This document shows positions 7,114 through 14,191 of a stretch of DNA of 20,928 nt, in pieces. The stretch lies in assembly GCA_905199225.1 (NCBI GenBank), contig CAJKFS010000041.1, positions 1 through 20,928 on the forward strand, written 5' to 3'. Below the pieces are notes generated by a model, which was not told where the DNA came from, did no database searches, and was given only the letters and a program-made list of their open reading frames with translations. Each line of letters begins with the position of its first letter. Position 1 is the stretch's first letter. The position numbers and the translations under genes were made by a program. The DNA comes from an uncultured Collinsella sp. Lineage in GTDB: Bacteria > Actinomycetota > Coriobacteriia > Coriobacteriales > Coriobacteriaceae.

Positions 7114-7935
7114 ATGCTCAACGACTTCTACCATATGCTTGATCCTGTCGCGATCTCGGCGGGCCCCATCACCATCTACTGGTACGGCCTGGCCTACGTG
7201 GTCGGCGCCCTGCTCACGGCGGTCGTCATGTACCGCACGCAGCGCCGTTGGGGTTTTGACATTACGGTCGACGACCTGACGAGTGTCGTGGTCGGCGTGG
7301 TCTTTGGCCTTATCATTGGCGCCCGCCTGTTCTATGTCATCTTTTACGGCGACGGCTACTACTGGGCGCATCCGCTCGAGATCTTTGCCACCAACGAGGG
7401 CGGCATGAGTTTCCATGGCGGCCTGGTGGGCGGCATCATCGGCGGCGTGCTCGTGTGCCGCATGTATAAGCTCGATGCCTGGACTTTGGCAGACCTTGCC
7501 GTCATAGGCGCGCCGCTGGCCTTGTGCTTGGGCCGTTGTGCCAACTTTGTCAACGGTGAGCTGTGGGGCAAGCCGACCGATCTGCCCTGGGGCGTGGTCT
7601 TCGGTGGCACCGCGGGCGATATGCCGCGCCATCCCTCCCAGCTCTACGAGGCATTCCTCGAGGGTATTGTGCTCTTTTGCATTCTGCAGGTGCTCAGCCG
7701 CAAAAAGCCGCTACTGCCCCAAGGCACGTTTATGGGCGTCTTTGTGATGGGTTACGGCATCGTTCGCTTCCTCATTGAGTTTGTGCGCGTGCCCGATGCG
7801 CAGCTGGGCTATCTGCTGGGTGGCGTTATCACCATGGGCCAGTTGCTGAGCCTGCCGCTCGTAATCGCGGGCCTGGCGCTCATCATCTTTGCTCGTCGCC
7901 GCAACCGGCCCCAGCGCATCTACCTCGACGCCTAA
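7114..7935 (+). CDS. lgt: Prolipoprotein diacylglyceryl transferase
   Basis: Lgt transfers diacylglycerol from phosphatidylglycerol to the lipobox cysteine of prolipoproteins, the first step of lipoprotein maturation at the membrane. The 273-residue protein has about seven membrane segments. Family motifs are SAGPITIYWYGLAYVVG (15-31), GGMSFHGGLVGG (96-107, with H101), the signature LGRCANFVNGELWGKPT (139-155, with R141 and N147), and PRHPSQLYEAFLEG (171-184). A late YGIVRFLIEFVR carries R218, E222 and R225. The start at 7114 follows TAGGAGG (7101-7107). The basic tail ARRRNRPQRIY is cytosolic. A stem-loop of the GGGGACAGG family starts two bases after the stop, and the DUF6020 gene follows after 74 bases and may be cotranscribed. 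Confidence 0.95.
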   Translation: MLNDFYHMLDPVAISAGPITIYWYGLAYVVGALLTAVVMYRTQRRWGFDITVDDLTSVVVGVVFGLIIGARLFYVIFYGDGYYWAHPLEIFATNEGGMSFHGGLVGGIIGGVLVCRMYKLDAWTLADLAVIGAPLALCLGRCANFVNGELWGKPTDLPWGVVFGGTAGDMPRHPSQLYEAFLEGIVLFCILQVLSRKKPLLPQGTFMGVFVMGYGIVRFLIEFVRVPDAQLGYLLGGVITMGQLLSLPLVIAGLALIIFARRRNRPQRIYLDA

Positions 7936-7937
7936 CT

Positions 7938-7966
7938 ACCACAAAGGGGACAGGCACCTTTGTGGT
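7938..7966 (+). repeat. Post-stop stem-loop 2 (10-bp arms, GGGGACAGG core)
   Basis: ACCACAAAGG (7938-7947) pairs perfectly with CCTTTGTGGT (7957-7966) around GGACAGGCA. The core GGGGACAGGCACC spans the left-arm end, the loop and the right-arm start. It begins two bases after the lgt stop. No T run follows, so it is a poor intrinsic terminator. Confidence 0.75.
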
Positions 7967-8009
7967 GGTCTTGCCGAGTTTGATAGGTTTCTAGAAAGGC
8001 TTTCGGACT

Positions 8010-10193
8010 GTGAAGGATTCCGACCTCTCCACAACGGCTGCGCGCGACGCTGCCCGCATCGTCTGGTTTAAGCGCTACCCCGCCAAGCAGACGCTCATCG
8101 CATTTTTGCTCGCGCTGTTGGCGACCACGGCGTTTTCCATCGATCCCGCCCCGGTGTCGAGCAACGCAGTCTTGGCGATTGACCCCAAAGCCTCGGGCAT
8201 GCTGTACGTGTGCTACGAGGTGCTCCTTTCGTTTGCCGGCCATACCGACGCGGTCATGCTGCTTGCACTTGCCTGCCTGCTCACCTTGCCGTTTCGCTAC
8301 GTGTTCTTTGGCCGTGGCGACACCTGGCGTCCATCGATCATTCTGCCGTCGCTGTTCTTCGCCATCTGCATGGTGTTCGGCCGCAGCTACGACCTCACCG
8401 ACTCGGCCGAGATTGTCCTTGGCGACAAAGCCCGCATCGTCTGCGCCTGGATTGGCGGCGCGGGCTGGATGCTCTTAGCGATCGTGGCCTTCTATTTGGC
8501 TTTTGAGTGCCTGGATTGGCTGAGCTCTCGGCGCATTCCGTTTTCCGAAGCGCACTTTGGCCGCGTATGGCGTGTGACTCACGCCGTGCTCTCGGTCCAT
8601 CCCTTTGCCGGCCCCTTCCTGGTGCTTATGATCGCCTGGGCGCCCACGCTTATCGCTTCGCTGCCCGGCCTTTTTATGGGAGATACGGGTGCGCAGATTC
8701 GCCAGTGGTTCAACTACCCCAACGGCACGAGTGACTACCTGCGTCTGCTCAATCCCAATGTGTTGCTCAACGGACATCACCCCGTGGTGCACACGGCTAT
8801 CATCGGTTCGTGCGTCCAGCTGGGGCTTTCACTGTTCAACAGCGCCAACGCAGGTCTTGCCATCTACACCTGTGCTCAGTTCGTCATTACGGCCGCCTGC
8901 ATGGTCTATTCCATTTCGTCGCTGCGCAAACTGGGCGTGAGCCTGCCGGTTCGCGGTGCGATCCTGCTGTTCTTTGCGTTTATGCCCATGTTCTCCAACT
9001 ACGCGGCGTTGCTCACCAAAGACGTGCTCTTTGCCGACGCGTTCTTGGTGCTGCTGGTACAGACCGTCAAGCTCGTGGCATGTGGCTTGCCCCGTCGTGA
9101 TGCCAATGTCGAGCGAGCGGGCGAGAAAGCCCCCGTGCTCTTTGCGCGACATGACTGGCTGCTGCTCACTCTGGGCGCCATGGGTTCCACGTTTCTGCGC
9201 AACGGCGGCCTGGTGTTTCCCCTGGCGGCATGCGTAATCGCGGCGGCGTTTTGCGCATGGGACGCGCATGTGGCTCATCGTGCAGCCAAGCAGGCTGGTG
9301 CTGCGCCTTCGGGCGGCATCCCGCGTTTCCGCTGGGTGGGAGTTCTTGCGGTGCTTGCACTCTGCCTTGCCTCTAATATGTACTTCACCAAGGTCTTTAT
9401 GCCAGCGCACGACATCACGCCTGGTTCCAAGCGCGAAATCCTTTCGATTCCGTTCCAACAGACGGCTCGTTTCGTCCAAAAGCACGACGGCCTTAACTCG
9501 GGCGTCAACCCTACGGTTAAGGAGGACGGCACCATCGTGGAAGCTCCTTGCGACGGTTCGGTGACCGACGAAGAGCGTGCCGTGATCGATCGTGTACTCA
9601 AGTACGAGAACCTGGGCCGCCGCTACAACCCCGACAAGTCCGATGCCGTCAAGAACTGCTTTAACGAGTACGCCTCGCAGGAGGACATCGATGCCTATTT
9701 TGAGGTATGGGCTCAGATGTTTAAGAAGGATCCCGAGTGCTATATTTCGGCGCTTATCAATAACTACTATGGTTATTTTTATCCGAGCGCGCGCGATGCC
9801 TGGGTCTACAGCACGGCGCGTAGTGCCGAGATCATGGCGCGTCCCGACAACCTCAAGTACTTCGACTTCCATCCGGTCGATAGCAACGTAGTGCGCTGGT
9901 GCGACCACCTGATCAATCTGTACCGTGTGGCGGTGCAGCGCATCCCGTTTATTTCGCTCACCATGAGCTCGGCCACCTATGTGTGGATCATGATCGCCGT
10001 GGTGGTCTATCTGCTACGTCGTCATTCGTGGCGTGCGCTGGCGATCTGGGTGCCGCTGCTGGGCGTGCTCGCCGTGTGCCTGATCGGTCCCTGCAACGGC
10101 TCGACCTACATGCGCTATCTGTATCCGGTCATCGCCTGCATGCCCTTTGCCATCGGCGCCACCATCACCCGCAGCGATCTCCTCTGGTCCTAA
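8010..10193 (+). CDS. DUF6020 family polytopic membrane protein, possible GT-C type glycosyltransferase
   Basis: The 727-residue protein has roughly a dozen hydrophobic segments, several before residue 220, a group at 280-455 and three after 650. A large hydrophilic domain at about 465-645 should lie outside. After a membrane segment ending near 220 comes M223-G-D225-T-G-A-Q, then N-G-H-H-P-V-V-H-T (254-262), a DUF6020-like signature. An acidic residue after an early membrane helix and a late RYLYPVIACMPFAIG segment also fit the GT-C fold of lipid-linked-sugar transferases, but that is inference. The external domain contains several cysteines (513, 550, 577) that might pair. The start is GTG 8010 with AGAAAGG ten bases upstream. 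A repeat stem-loop follows the stop by one base. The substrate is unknown; envelope polysaccharide work is plausible. Confidence 0.75.
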   Translation: MKDSDLSTTAARDAARIVWFKRYPAKQTLIAFLLALLATTAFSIDPAPVSSNAVLAIDPKASGMLYVCYEVLLSFAGHTDAVMLLALACLLTLPFRYVFFGRGDTWRPSIILPSLFFAICMVFGRSYDLTDSAEIVLGDKARIVCAWIGGAGWMLLAIVAFYLAFECLDWLSSRRIPFSEAHFGRVWRVTHAVLSVHPFAGPFLVLMIAWAPTLIASLPGLFMGDTGAQIRQWFNYPNGTSDYLRLLNPNVLLNGHHPVVHTAIIGSCVQLGLSLFNSANAGLAIYTCAQFVITAACMVYSISSLRKLGVSLPVRGAILLFFAFMPMFSNYAALLTKDVLFADAFLVLLVQTVKLVACGLPRRDANVERAGEKAPVLFARHDWLLLTLGAMGSTFLRNGGLVFPLAACVIAAAFCAWDAHVAHRAAKQAGAAPSGGIPRFRWVGVLAVLALCLASNMYFTKVFMPAHDITPGSKREILSIPFQQTARFVQKHDGLNSGVNPTVKEDGTIVEAPCDGSVTDEERAVIDRVLKYENLGRRYNPDKSDAVKNCFNEYASQEDIDAYFEVWAQMFKKDPECYISALINNYYGYFYPSARDAWVYSTARSAEIMARPDNLKYFDFHPVDSNVVRWCDHLINLYRVAVQRIPFISLTMSSATYVWIMIAVVVYLLRRHSWRALAIWVPLLGVLAVCLIGPCNGSTYMRYLYPVIACMPFAIGATITRSDLLWS

Positions 10194-10194
10194 C

Positions 10195-10227
10195 TTGGTG
10201 CATTGGGGTCAGGTTTCTTTGCACCAA
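10195..10227 (+). repeat. Post-stop stem-loop 3 (8-bp arms, GGGGTCAGG core)
   Basis: TTGGTGCA (10195-10202) pairs perfectly with TGCACCAA (10220-10227). The 17-base loop TTGGGGTCAGGTTTCTT carries GGGGTCAGG at 10205-10213. It begins one base after the DUF6020 stop. The sequence after it is G-rich, not T-rich, so it is unlikely to be an ordinary terminator. Confidence 0.7.
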
Positions 10228-10359
10228 AGGGGGGGCATCATCACGACGCCTTCATTTTGGGGTTTATCTCGCAGGCCAGTAGGTATATCATAACGACGTT
10301 TGTTTATATTGCCCGAGCATCTGCGCTGGGCTTTAGGTCGAAACCGATAGGAGACACGT

Positions 10360-11166
10360 ATGTCCGGACACTCTAAGTGGGCCACAACCAAGCATCGTAA
10401 GGGCGCGCAGGACGCCAAGCGTTCCGCCCTCTTCTCCAAGCTCAGCCGCAACATTACCGTTGCTGCCCGTCTCGGCGGCGACCCGCTGCCCGAGAACAAC
10501 GCCAGCCTCGCCGCTGCCGTTGCCAAGGCCAAGGCTCAGTCCATGCCTAAGGACAAGATCAAGTCCGCTATCGACAAGGCTTTTGGTTCGGGTGCTGACG
10601 CCGCCGTCTACGAGAACATCGTGTACGAGGGCTACGGTCCCGCCGGTGTCGCCGTCTACGTCGACTGCCTGACCGACAACCGCAACCGTACCGCTGCTGA
10701 TGTCCGTTCCGCCTTCTCCCACGCTGGTGGCAACCTGGGCACCTCCGGCTCCGTCGCCTTCCAGTTTGAGCGCAAGGGCCAGATCGTCGTCGCCAAGGAG
10801 ATCCTGGACGAGAACGCCAAGAAGGAGACCATGATCGCCAACGGTGCTGCCGGTGACGAGGATGAGTTCATGATGGCCATCGCCGAGGCCGGCGGCGAGG
10901 ACTACGAGGACGCCGGCGAGGAGTGGATCGTCTGGACTACTGCCAACGAGGTCATGGCTGTCTCCAAGGCGCTCGAGGAGCAGGGCGTCCAGGTCAAGGG
11001 CTCCGAGACCACCATGGTCCCGACCACCCCGACCGAGGTCTCCGGCGCCGACGCCAAGAAGGTTCAGCGCCTCATCGACCGTCTTGAGGAGCTCGACGAC
11101 GTCCAGGATGTTTACAGCACCATGGACATGACCGACGAGGTCATCGCTGCCCTCGAGGAGGAGTAG
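10360..11166 (+). CDS. YebC/PmpR family protein (TACO1-like)
   Basis: This 268-residue cytosolic protein belongs to the YebC/TACO1 family. Members have been described as DNA-binding regulators and, more recently, as ribosome-associated factors that help translate difficult stretches such as polyproline. The N-terminal MSGHSKWATTKHRKGAQDAK and the following LFSKLSRNITVAARLGG are diagnostic. YENIVYEGYGPAGVAVYVD (88-106) and NRNRTAADVRSAFSHAGGNLG match the middle domains. It is about 20-25 residues longer than usual. The extra length is mostly an acidic segment around residues 155-190 and an acidic tail ending ALEEE. Codon use favours C-ending and a few GGT/CGT codons, as in highly expressed genes. 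AGGAG is placed seven bases before the start. A hairpin (GCACGG 11172-11177 with CCGTGC 11184-11189) and a terminator follow. Confidence 0.93.
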   Translation: MSGHSKWATTKHRKGAQDAKRSALFSKLSRNITVAARLGGDPLPENNASLAAAVAKAKAQSMPKDKIKSAIDKAFGSGADAAVYENIVYEGYGPAGVAVYVDCLTDNRNRTAADVRSAFSHAGGNLGTSGSVAFQFERKGQIVVAKEILDENAKKETMIANGAAGDEDEFMMAIAEAGGEDYEDAGEEWIVWTTANEVMAVSKALEEQGVQVKGSETTMVPTTPTEVSGADAKKVQRLIDRLEELDDVQDVYSTMDMTDEVIAALEEE

Positions 11167-11235
11167 CGCCCGCACGGGTTAAGCCGTGCATATCTGGGCA
11201 TAATGAAGCGAGCATGCAAGCCTCGTGGAATAGAT

Positions 11236-11277
11236 GAGCCGGATCCGCGTGCGTATGGCACCGGACCCGGCTCTTTT
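11236..11277 (+). terminator. Terminator after the YebC gene
   Basis: GAGCCGG (11236-11242) pairs with CCGGCTC (11267-11273), with partial inner pairing (CCG/CGG, GTGC/GCAC). TTTT follows at 11274-11277. It sits 70 bases after the YebC stop and within a longer upstream reading frame of the next gene, which argues that the next gene starts downstream of it. Confidence 0.7.
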
Positions 11278-11282
11278 ATAAT
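11277..11282 (+). promoter_or_regulatory. Perfect TATAAT -10 overlapping the terminator T run
   Basis: TATAAT at 11277-11282 is a consensus -10 hexamer placed 50 bases before the amaP start. Its first T is the last T of the YebC terminator. Seventeen bases upstream, TATGGC is a poor -35, so an activator or another sigma factor may be needed. It is the best candidate promoter of the amaP-DUF2273-asp23 operon. Confidence 0.4.
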
Positions 11283-11331
11283 GATGCGAATCGTTTTGCA
11301 TTCTGTGGACCGAAACCTGAAGGGAGCGCGC

Positions 11332-11877
11332 GTGCGCGTACTCAAACGAGCCCTAGCGATCGTGTATCTTGCCGCCGCCATCGTGGCGCTGGGTACGCTT
11401 GTCTGCCAGTTCTGGGGACCGTATACGTATCGCTTTATGCTGCTGCTGCGTGACGCCATGCCTCGCGTCGTCGTTACGGTGTGTGCCGCTATCGTGGCGC
11501 TTGGCGTGCTCATCGGTTTTTTCCGCCTGATGTTCGCGCGTCGCGAGCCGTCCTGCGTGCATCCGGCGGGGGAGCGCAATATCGAGGTCACGCTCGCAGC
11601 GCTTTCCTCGTGCGCCCGTGCCGCGGCAGAGCGCGATGATCGCGTGATGGTTGAGCATGTCGAGGCACGCGTTCAAGGCTCCGACGAGTCGCGCGTTCGT
11701 TTTAAGGTCGAGGCCATCGCGCTCGATGACAAGGACGTTGCCGCTCTTGCCACCTCGATGCAGCAGCGCATCGAGAAGGCCTGCGACACCATGCTCGGCA
11801 CGCCGGGCACGACCGCGCGCGTCCGTTTTTTGCCATCCAAGACTACCGTCCAGACCGTGGAGGTTTCCGGTGAGTGA
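11332..11877 (+). CDS. amaP: AmaP-like membrane anchor of Asp23
   Basis: In staphylococci AmaP anchors the Asp23 protein at the membrane as part of the envelope stress response. The 181-residue product begins with a short basic stretch and has two membrane helices, near residues 8-27 and 46-66. A cytosolic domain of about 110 residues follows, with V-R-F-K-V-E-A-I and R-V-R-F-L-P-S strands typical of the family. GTG 11332 is the chosen start because AAGGGAG lies six or so bases upstream; the frame extends back to 11203, but that part runs through the YebC terminator. The next gene overlaps by eight bases, so translation is probably coupled. Family assignment rests on topology, length and the DUF2273-Asp23 neighbours more than on sharp motifs. 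Confidence 0.75.
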   Translation: MRVLKRALAIVYLAAAIVALGTLVCQFWGPYTYRFMLLLRDAMPRVVVTVCAAIVALGVLIGFFRLMFARREPSCVHPAGERNIEVTLAALSSCARAAAERDDRVMVEHVEARVQGSDESRVRFKVEAIALDDKDVAALATSMQQRIEKACDTMLGTPGTTARVRFLPSKTTVQTVEVSGE

Positions 11878-12247
11878 TACCAATCAAGACAAGACCGCCC
11901 GCACGCCGCGCCTGACGATCGACCAGAACGCTACGCTGGCAGGCGAGTCCGCCGACACCAAGCCCGAGGCCGGCGAGCAGCACGACAGCGCCGCCAACGA
12001 CTTTGACGAGGCCATGGGTCTCATCAAAGGTACGGGCGCTGCTATCTGGAGCTACGCCGTGCGCCATCCCAACACTACGCTCGGCGCCGTGGCAGGCTTT
12101 ATCCTTGCCGTGCTGGTACTTACGTTGGGCCTGTGGGACACGCTCGTCATCGCATTCTTTGTGCTGATCGGCGCCGTGATCGGCCAGATTCGCGACGGCG
12201 AGAACGGTATCGTCAACTTCTTCGGCCGTCTGTTTAGCGGCCGCTAA
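11870..12247 (+). CDS. DUF2273 small membrane protein of the Asp23 operon
   Basis: The 125-residue protein has a hydrophilic, probably disordered N-terminus of about 50 residues rich in D, E, T and Q. A DUF2273 domain follows: HPNTTLGAVAGFILAVLVLT and a second helix through TLVIAFFVLIGAVIGQIRDG, forming a tight membrane hairpin. The family is found between amaP and asp23 in Firmicutes and has no assigned activity. The start is GTG 11870, inside the end of amaP, with GGAGG at 11859-11863. A longer frame starting at 11651 is an out-of-frame reading of amaP. The N-terminal extension is longer than in typical 60-80 residue members. The gap to asp23 is 44 bases, so the three genes form one operon. 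Confidence 0.8.
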   Translation: MSDTNQDKTARTPRLTIDQNATLAGESADTKPEAGEQHDSAANDFDEAMGLIKGTGAAIWSYAVRHPNTTLGAVAGFILAVLVLTLGLWDTLVIAFFVLIGAVIGQIRDGENGIVNFFGRLFSGR

Positions 12248-12291
12248 TATGAATTCGACTGTCGCATCCGCGGCAGGCATAAGGAGGAACC

Positions 12292-12813
12292 ATGGCTTTT
12301 AACACGAAGGTCGATGTAGCCGATACCGAGCTCGAGGCAGACGAGACCGTCGCCGCCGATGCGGAGGATGTAACGTTCGAGGACGAGACGCTCGTCGAGG
12401 CCGAGTCCGAAGACGAGGCGGACGAGGACGACGAGGAGGCGGACGAGTCCGAGGACTCGCTGACCTATTCCAACGGCGTGATCGAGAAGATCGTCGCCAT
12501 GGCCACCCGCGAGGTGCCGCACGTCCTGGGCATGAAGGGCAACCTCATGCACTTTGTGCAGGAGCAGTTTGGTGCCGAGAACCTGACCAAGGGCGTGACG
12601 GTTGAGGTCACCGATGACAACCGCGTGGTCGTCAACATCTCGGTCATCATCGAGTACGGCGCCTATGCGCCTGCGATCTTTGACGACGTTAAGGCGCGCG
12701 TCACCGAGCGTCTGGCCGCGATGACCGGCCTTGAGGTGGCAGGCGTCAACCTGCGCATCGAGGATGTCATCACCCCCGAGGAGTACGAGCACCGCACCAG
12801 CCAGCACGAGTAA
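12292..12813 (+). CDS. Asp23/Gls24 family envelope stress protein
   Basis: This 173-residue cytosolic protein belongs to the Asp23/Gls24 family, abundant proteins that gather at the membrane through AmaP and respond to alkaline or cell-wall stress. The domain spans about 57-165: SNGVIEKIVAMATREVPHV, GVTVEVTDDNRVVVNISVII, EYGAYAPAIFDDVKARVTER and GLEVAGVNLRIEDV. An unusual feature is the N-terminal stretch at about 14-56, made almost wholly of D, E, A, S and T. A perfect AAGGAGG precedes the start. It is the last gene of the amaP operon. A post-stop stem-loop begins on the base after the stop, then a strong terminator follows. There may be other paralogues elsewhere in the genome. Confidence 0.92.
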   Translation: MAFNTKVDVADTELEADETVAADAEDVTFEDETLVEAESEDEADEDDEEADESEDSLTYSNGVIEKIVAMATREVPHVLGMKGNLMHFVQEQFGAENLTKGVTVEVTDDNRVVVNISVIIEYGAYAPAIFDDVKARVTERLAAMTGLEVAGVNLRIEDVITPEEYEHRTSQHE

Positions 12814-12844
12814 CCTACCAAAAAGGGATGTTTATTTTGGCAGG
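12814..12844 (+). repeat. Post-stop stem-loop 4 (10-bp arms with one mismatch)
   Basis: CCTACCAAAA (12814-12823) pairs with TTTTGGCAGG (12835-12844) with one A-C mismatch, around AGGGATGTTTA. It starts on the base after the asp23 stop, like the stem-loops after the dehydrogenase, lgt and DUF6020 genes. The loop shares GGGA but not the CAGG part of the core, so its kinship is less sure. GCAGG (12840-12844) can instead pair with CCTGC (12850-12854). Confidence 0.5.
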
Positions 12845-12863
12845 TTTTACCTGCGAAAACGCT

Positions 12864-12905
12864 AAACGGTCGACCGCGCAAGCAAAAGTGCGGTCGACCG
12901 TTTTC
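12864..12905 (+). terminator. Strong terminator of the amaP-asp23 operon
   Basis: AAACGGTCGACCGC (12864-12877) and GCGGTCGACCGTTT (12890-12903) form a perfect 14-bp stem with a 12-base loop, followed by TCTATAT. Flanking A and T runs make it usable on both strands. It lies 50 bases after asp23. Confidence 0.9.
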
Positions 12906-12947
12906 TATATGCCCCCGATGCAGGCATACCGCTCGTCTAACTAAGGG

Positions 12948-12975
12948 TTGCAATCTTCGCGTTCCGCGTTACCCT
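12948..12975 (+). promoter_or_regulatory. Candidate promoter of the YitT-family gene
   Basis: TTGCAA (12948-12953), a 16-base spacer and TACCCT (12970-12975) fit the loose TTGnnA / TAnnnT promoters common in Actinomycetota. It lies 43 bases before the start codon, after the terminator of the previous operon. Confidence 0.35.
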
Positions 12976-13018
12976 AATGGGCGCATTGTTTCCAAATTGT
13001 TAACGAGGGGTTGCCGTA

Positions 13019-14041
13019 ATGGCCGACGAACACGAGACCGAAAGCAAGGCATGGGCGATTGAAGCCGCTGCGGCAGAGGCGGCGTCGCGTGCCGCCGAGG
13101 AGATGCATCGTCCTCCGGTGGTGCCGATGGAGCGCGTTGTCGGTCGCGAGGATATCGAACGTGGCGAGCGCGCCGGCCGCAAGCGCAGCCAGGAGCCAGG
13201 CTTTCCGCGCTTTTTTGCCGAGCTCAATCTGGGCCTGATCCTCACGGCGTTCGCCATTGTGGCCTTTAAAACCCCCAATCACTTTGCCTTCGGCGGCACC
13301 TCGGGCGTGTCGGTCATTCTTTCCACGCTGTTCCCGACTCTGCCCGTCGGCGTCTTTATGTGGATTATCAACGCGGTCCTGGTCATCCTGGGTTTTATCT
13401 TTTTGGAGCGCAAGGCAATCCTTTGGAGTGTCTTTGCCTCGTTTGCGCTTTCGGCCTACGTCTCGCTGTTTGAGCTCTTCATTCCGACGGATGTTTCGAT
13501 GACGGGCGATATGTGGCTCGACCTGTGTTTTGCCGTCATCTTGCCGGCGCTGGGCAGTGCCATTGTCTTTGACATTGGCGCCTCGACGGGCGGCACCGAC
13601 ATCCTTGCCATGATTCTCAAACGCCGCACGACGCTTGAGATCGGCCGTGCCCTGTTGCTGGTCGATATCGGCATCGTGACCATCGCGGCTTTCCTGTATG
13701 GCCCGCGCGTCGGTCTGTACTGCGTGCTCGGTCTGTTTGCCAAGACGCTTGTGGTCGACAAGGCTATCGAGAGCATTCACCTTCGTAAGGTCTGCACGAT
13801 CATTTGCTCCGAGCCCCTTAAAGTCGAGGAGTTTATCGTCAAGCATCTCAACCGCACGGCAACGATCAGCCGTGGCTACGGCGCTTTCTCGGGCAAGTGC
13901 GTCACGGTGATTATGAGCGTGCTGAGCCGTCGCGAGGCAGTGCAACTGCGCCGCTATACCCGCGAGATTGACCCTGGCGCCTTCATCACCATCGTCGATA
14001 GCTCCGAAATCGTCGGCAAGGGCTTCCGCGGCACGAACTAG
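13019..14041 (+). CDS. YitT family membrane protein (DUF161 and DUF2179)
   Basis: The 340-residue protein has the YitT architecture: about five or six membrane helices between residues 66 and 245 and a C-terminal cytosolic DUF2179 domain at about 255-335. Recognisable motifs include FGGTSGVSVIL (91-101), then GASTGGTDILAMILKRR in the middle and KVCTIICSEPLKVEEFIVKHL leading into DUF2179, which ends in ITIVDSSEIVGKGF. The function of this widespread family is unknown; transport has been proposed. An added N-terminal extension of about 60 residues, Ala/Glu-rich then Arg-rich and without a signal peptide, is longer than usual. The start is ATG 13019 with GAGGGG (13005-13010) upstream. It appears to be a single-gene unit between two terminated transcripts. 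Confidence 0.9.
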   Translation: MADEHETESKAWAIEAAAAEAASRAAEEMHRPPVVPMERVVGREDIERGERAGRKRSQEPGFPRFFAELNLGLILTAFAIVAFKTPNHFAFGGTSGVSVILSTLFPTLPVGVFMWIINAVLVILGFIFLERKAILWSVFASFALSAYVSLFELFIPTDVSMTGDMWLDLCFAVILPALGSAIVFDIGASTGGTDILAMILKRRTTLEIGRALLLVDIGIVTIAAFLYGPRVGLYCVLGLFAKTLVVDKAIESIHLRKVCTIICSEPLKVEEFIVKHLNRTATISRGYGAFSGKCVTVIMSVLSRREAVQLRRYTREIDPGAFITIVDSSEIVGKGFRGTN

Positions 14042-14191
14042 CCCTGGTGCGCGCTTCGAATCATTGAATAAAGCCGCCTACGTTGCAAATCGGTCATCTT
14101 GGGGTATTTGTCCTCACATTGGGCGATAATGATGCCAAAGACACCGTTTGCGATCCAGGTGATTCGCTCTAGATACGAAGGGATGATTTCG

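Noticed and set aside
8829..9908. 359-codon minus-strand frame inside the DUF6020 gene
   Set aside because: The plus-strand frame has clear membrane segments and family motifs; the antisense frame shows Arg/His-rich shadow composition.
11203..11331. Longer N-terminus for AmaP starting at ATG 11203
   Set aside because: The extension reads through the YebC terminator and the probable promoter, and the residues lack family similarity; GTG 11332 has a good ribosome site.
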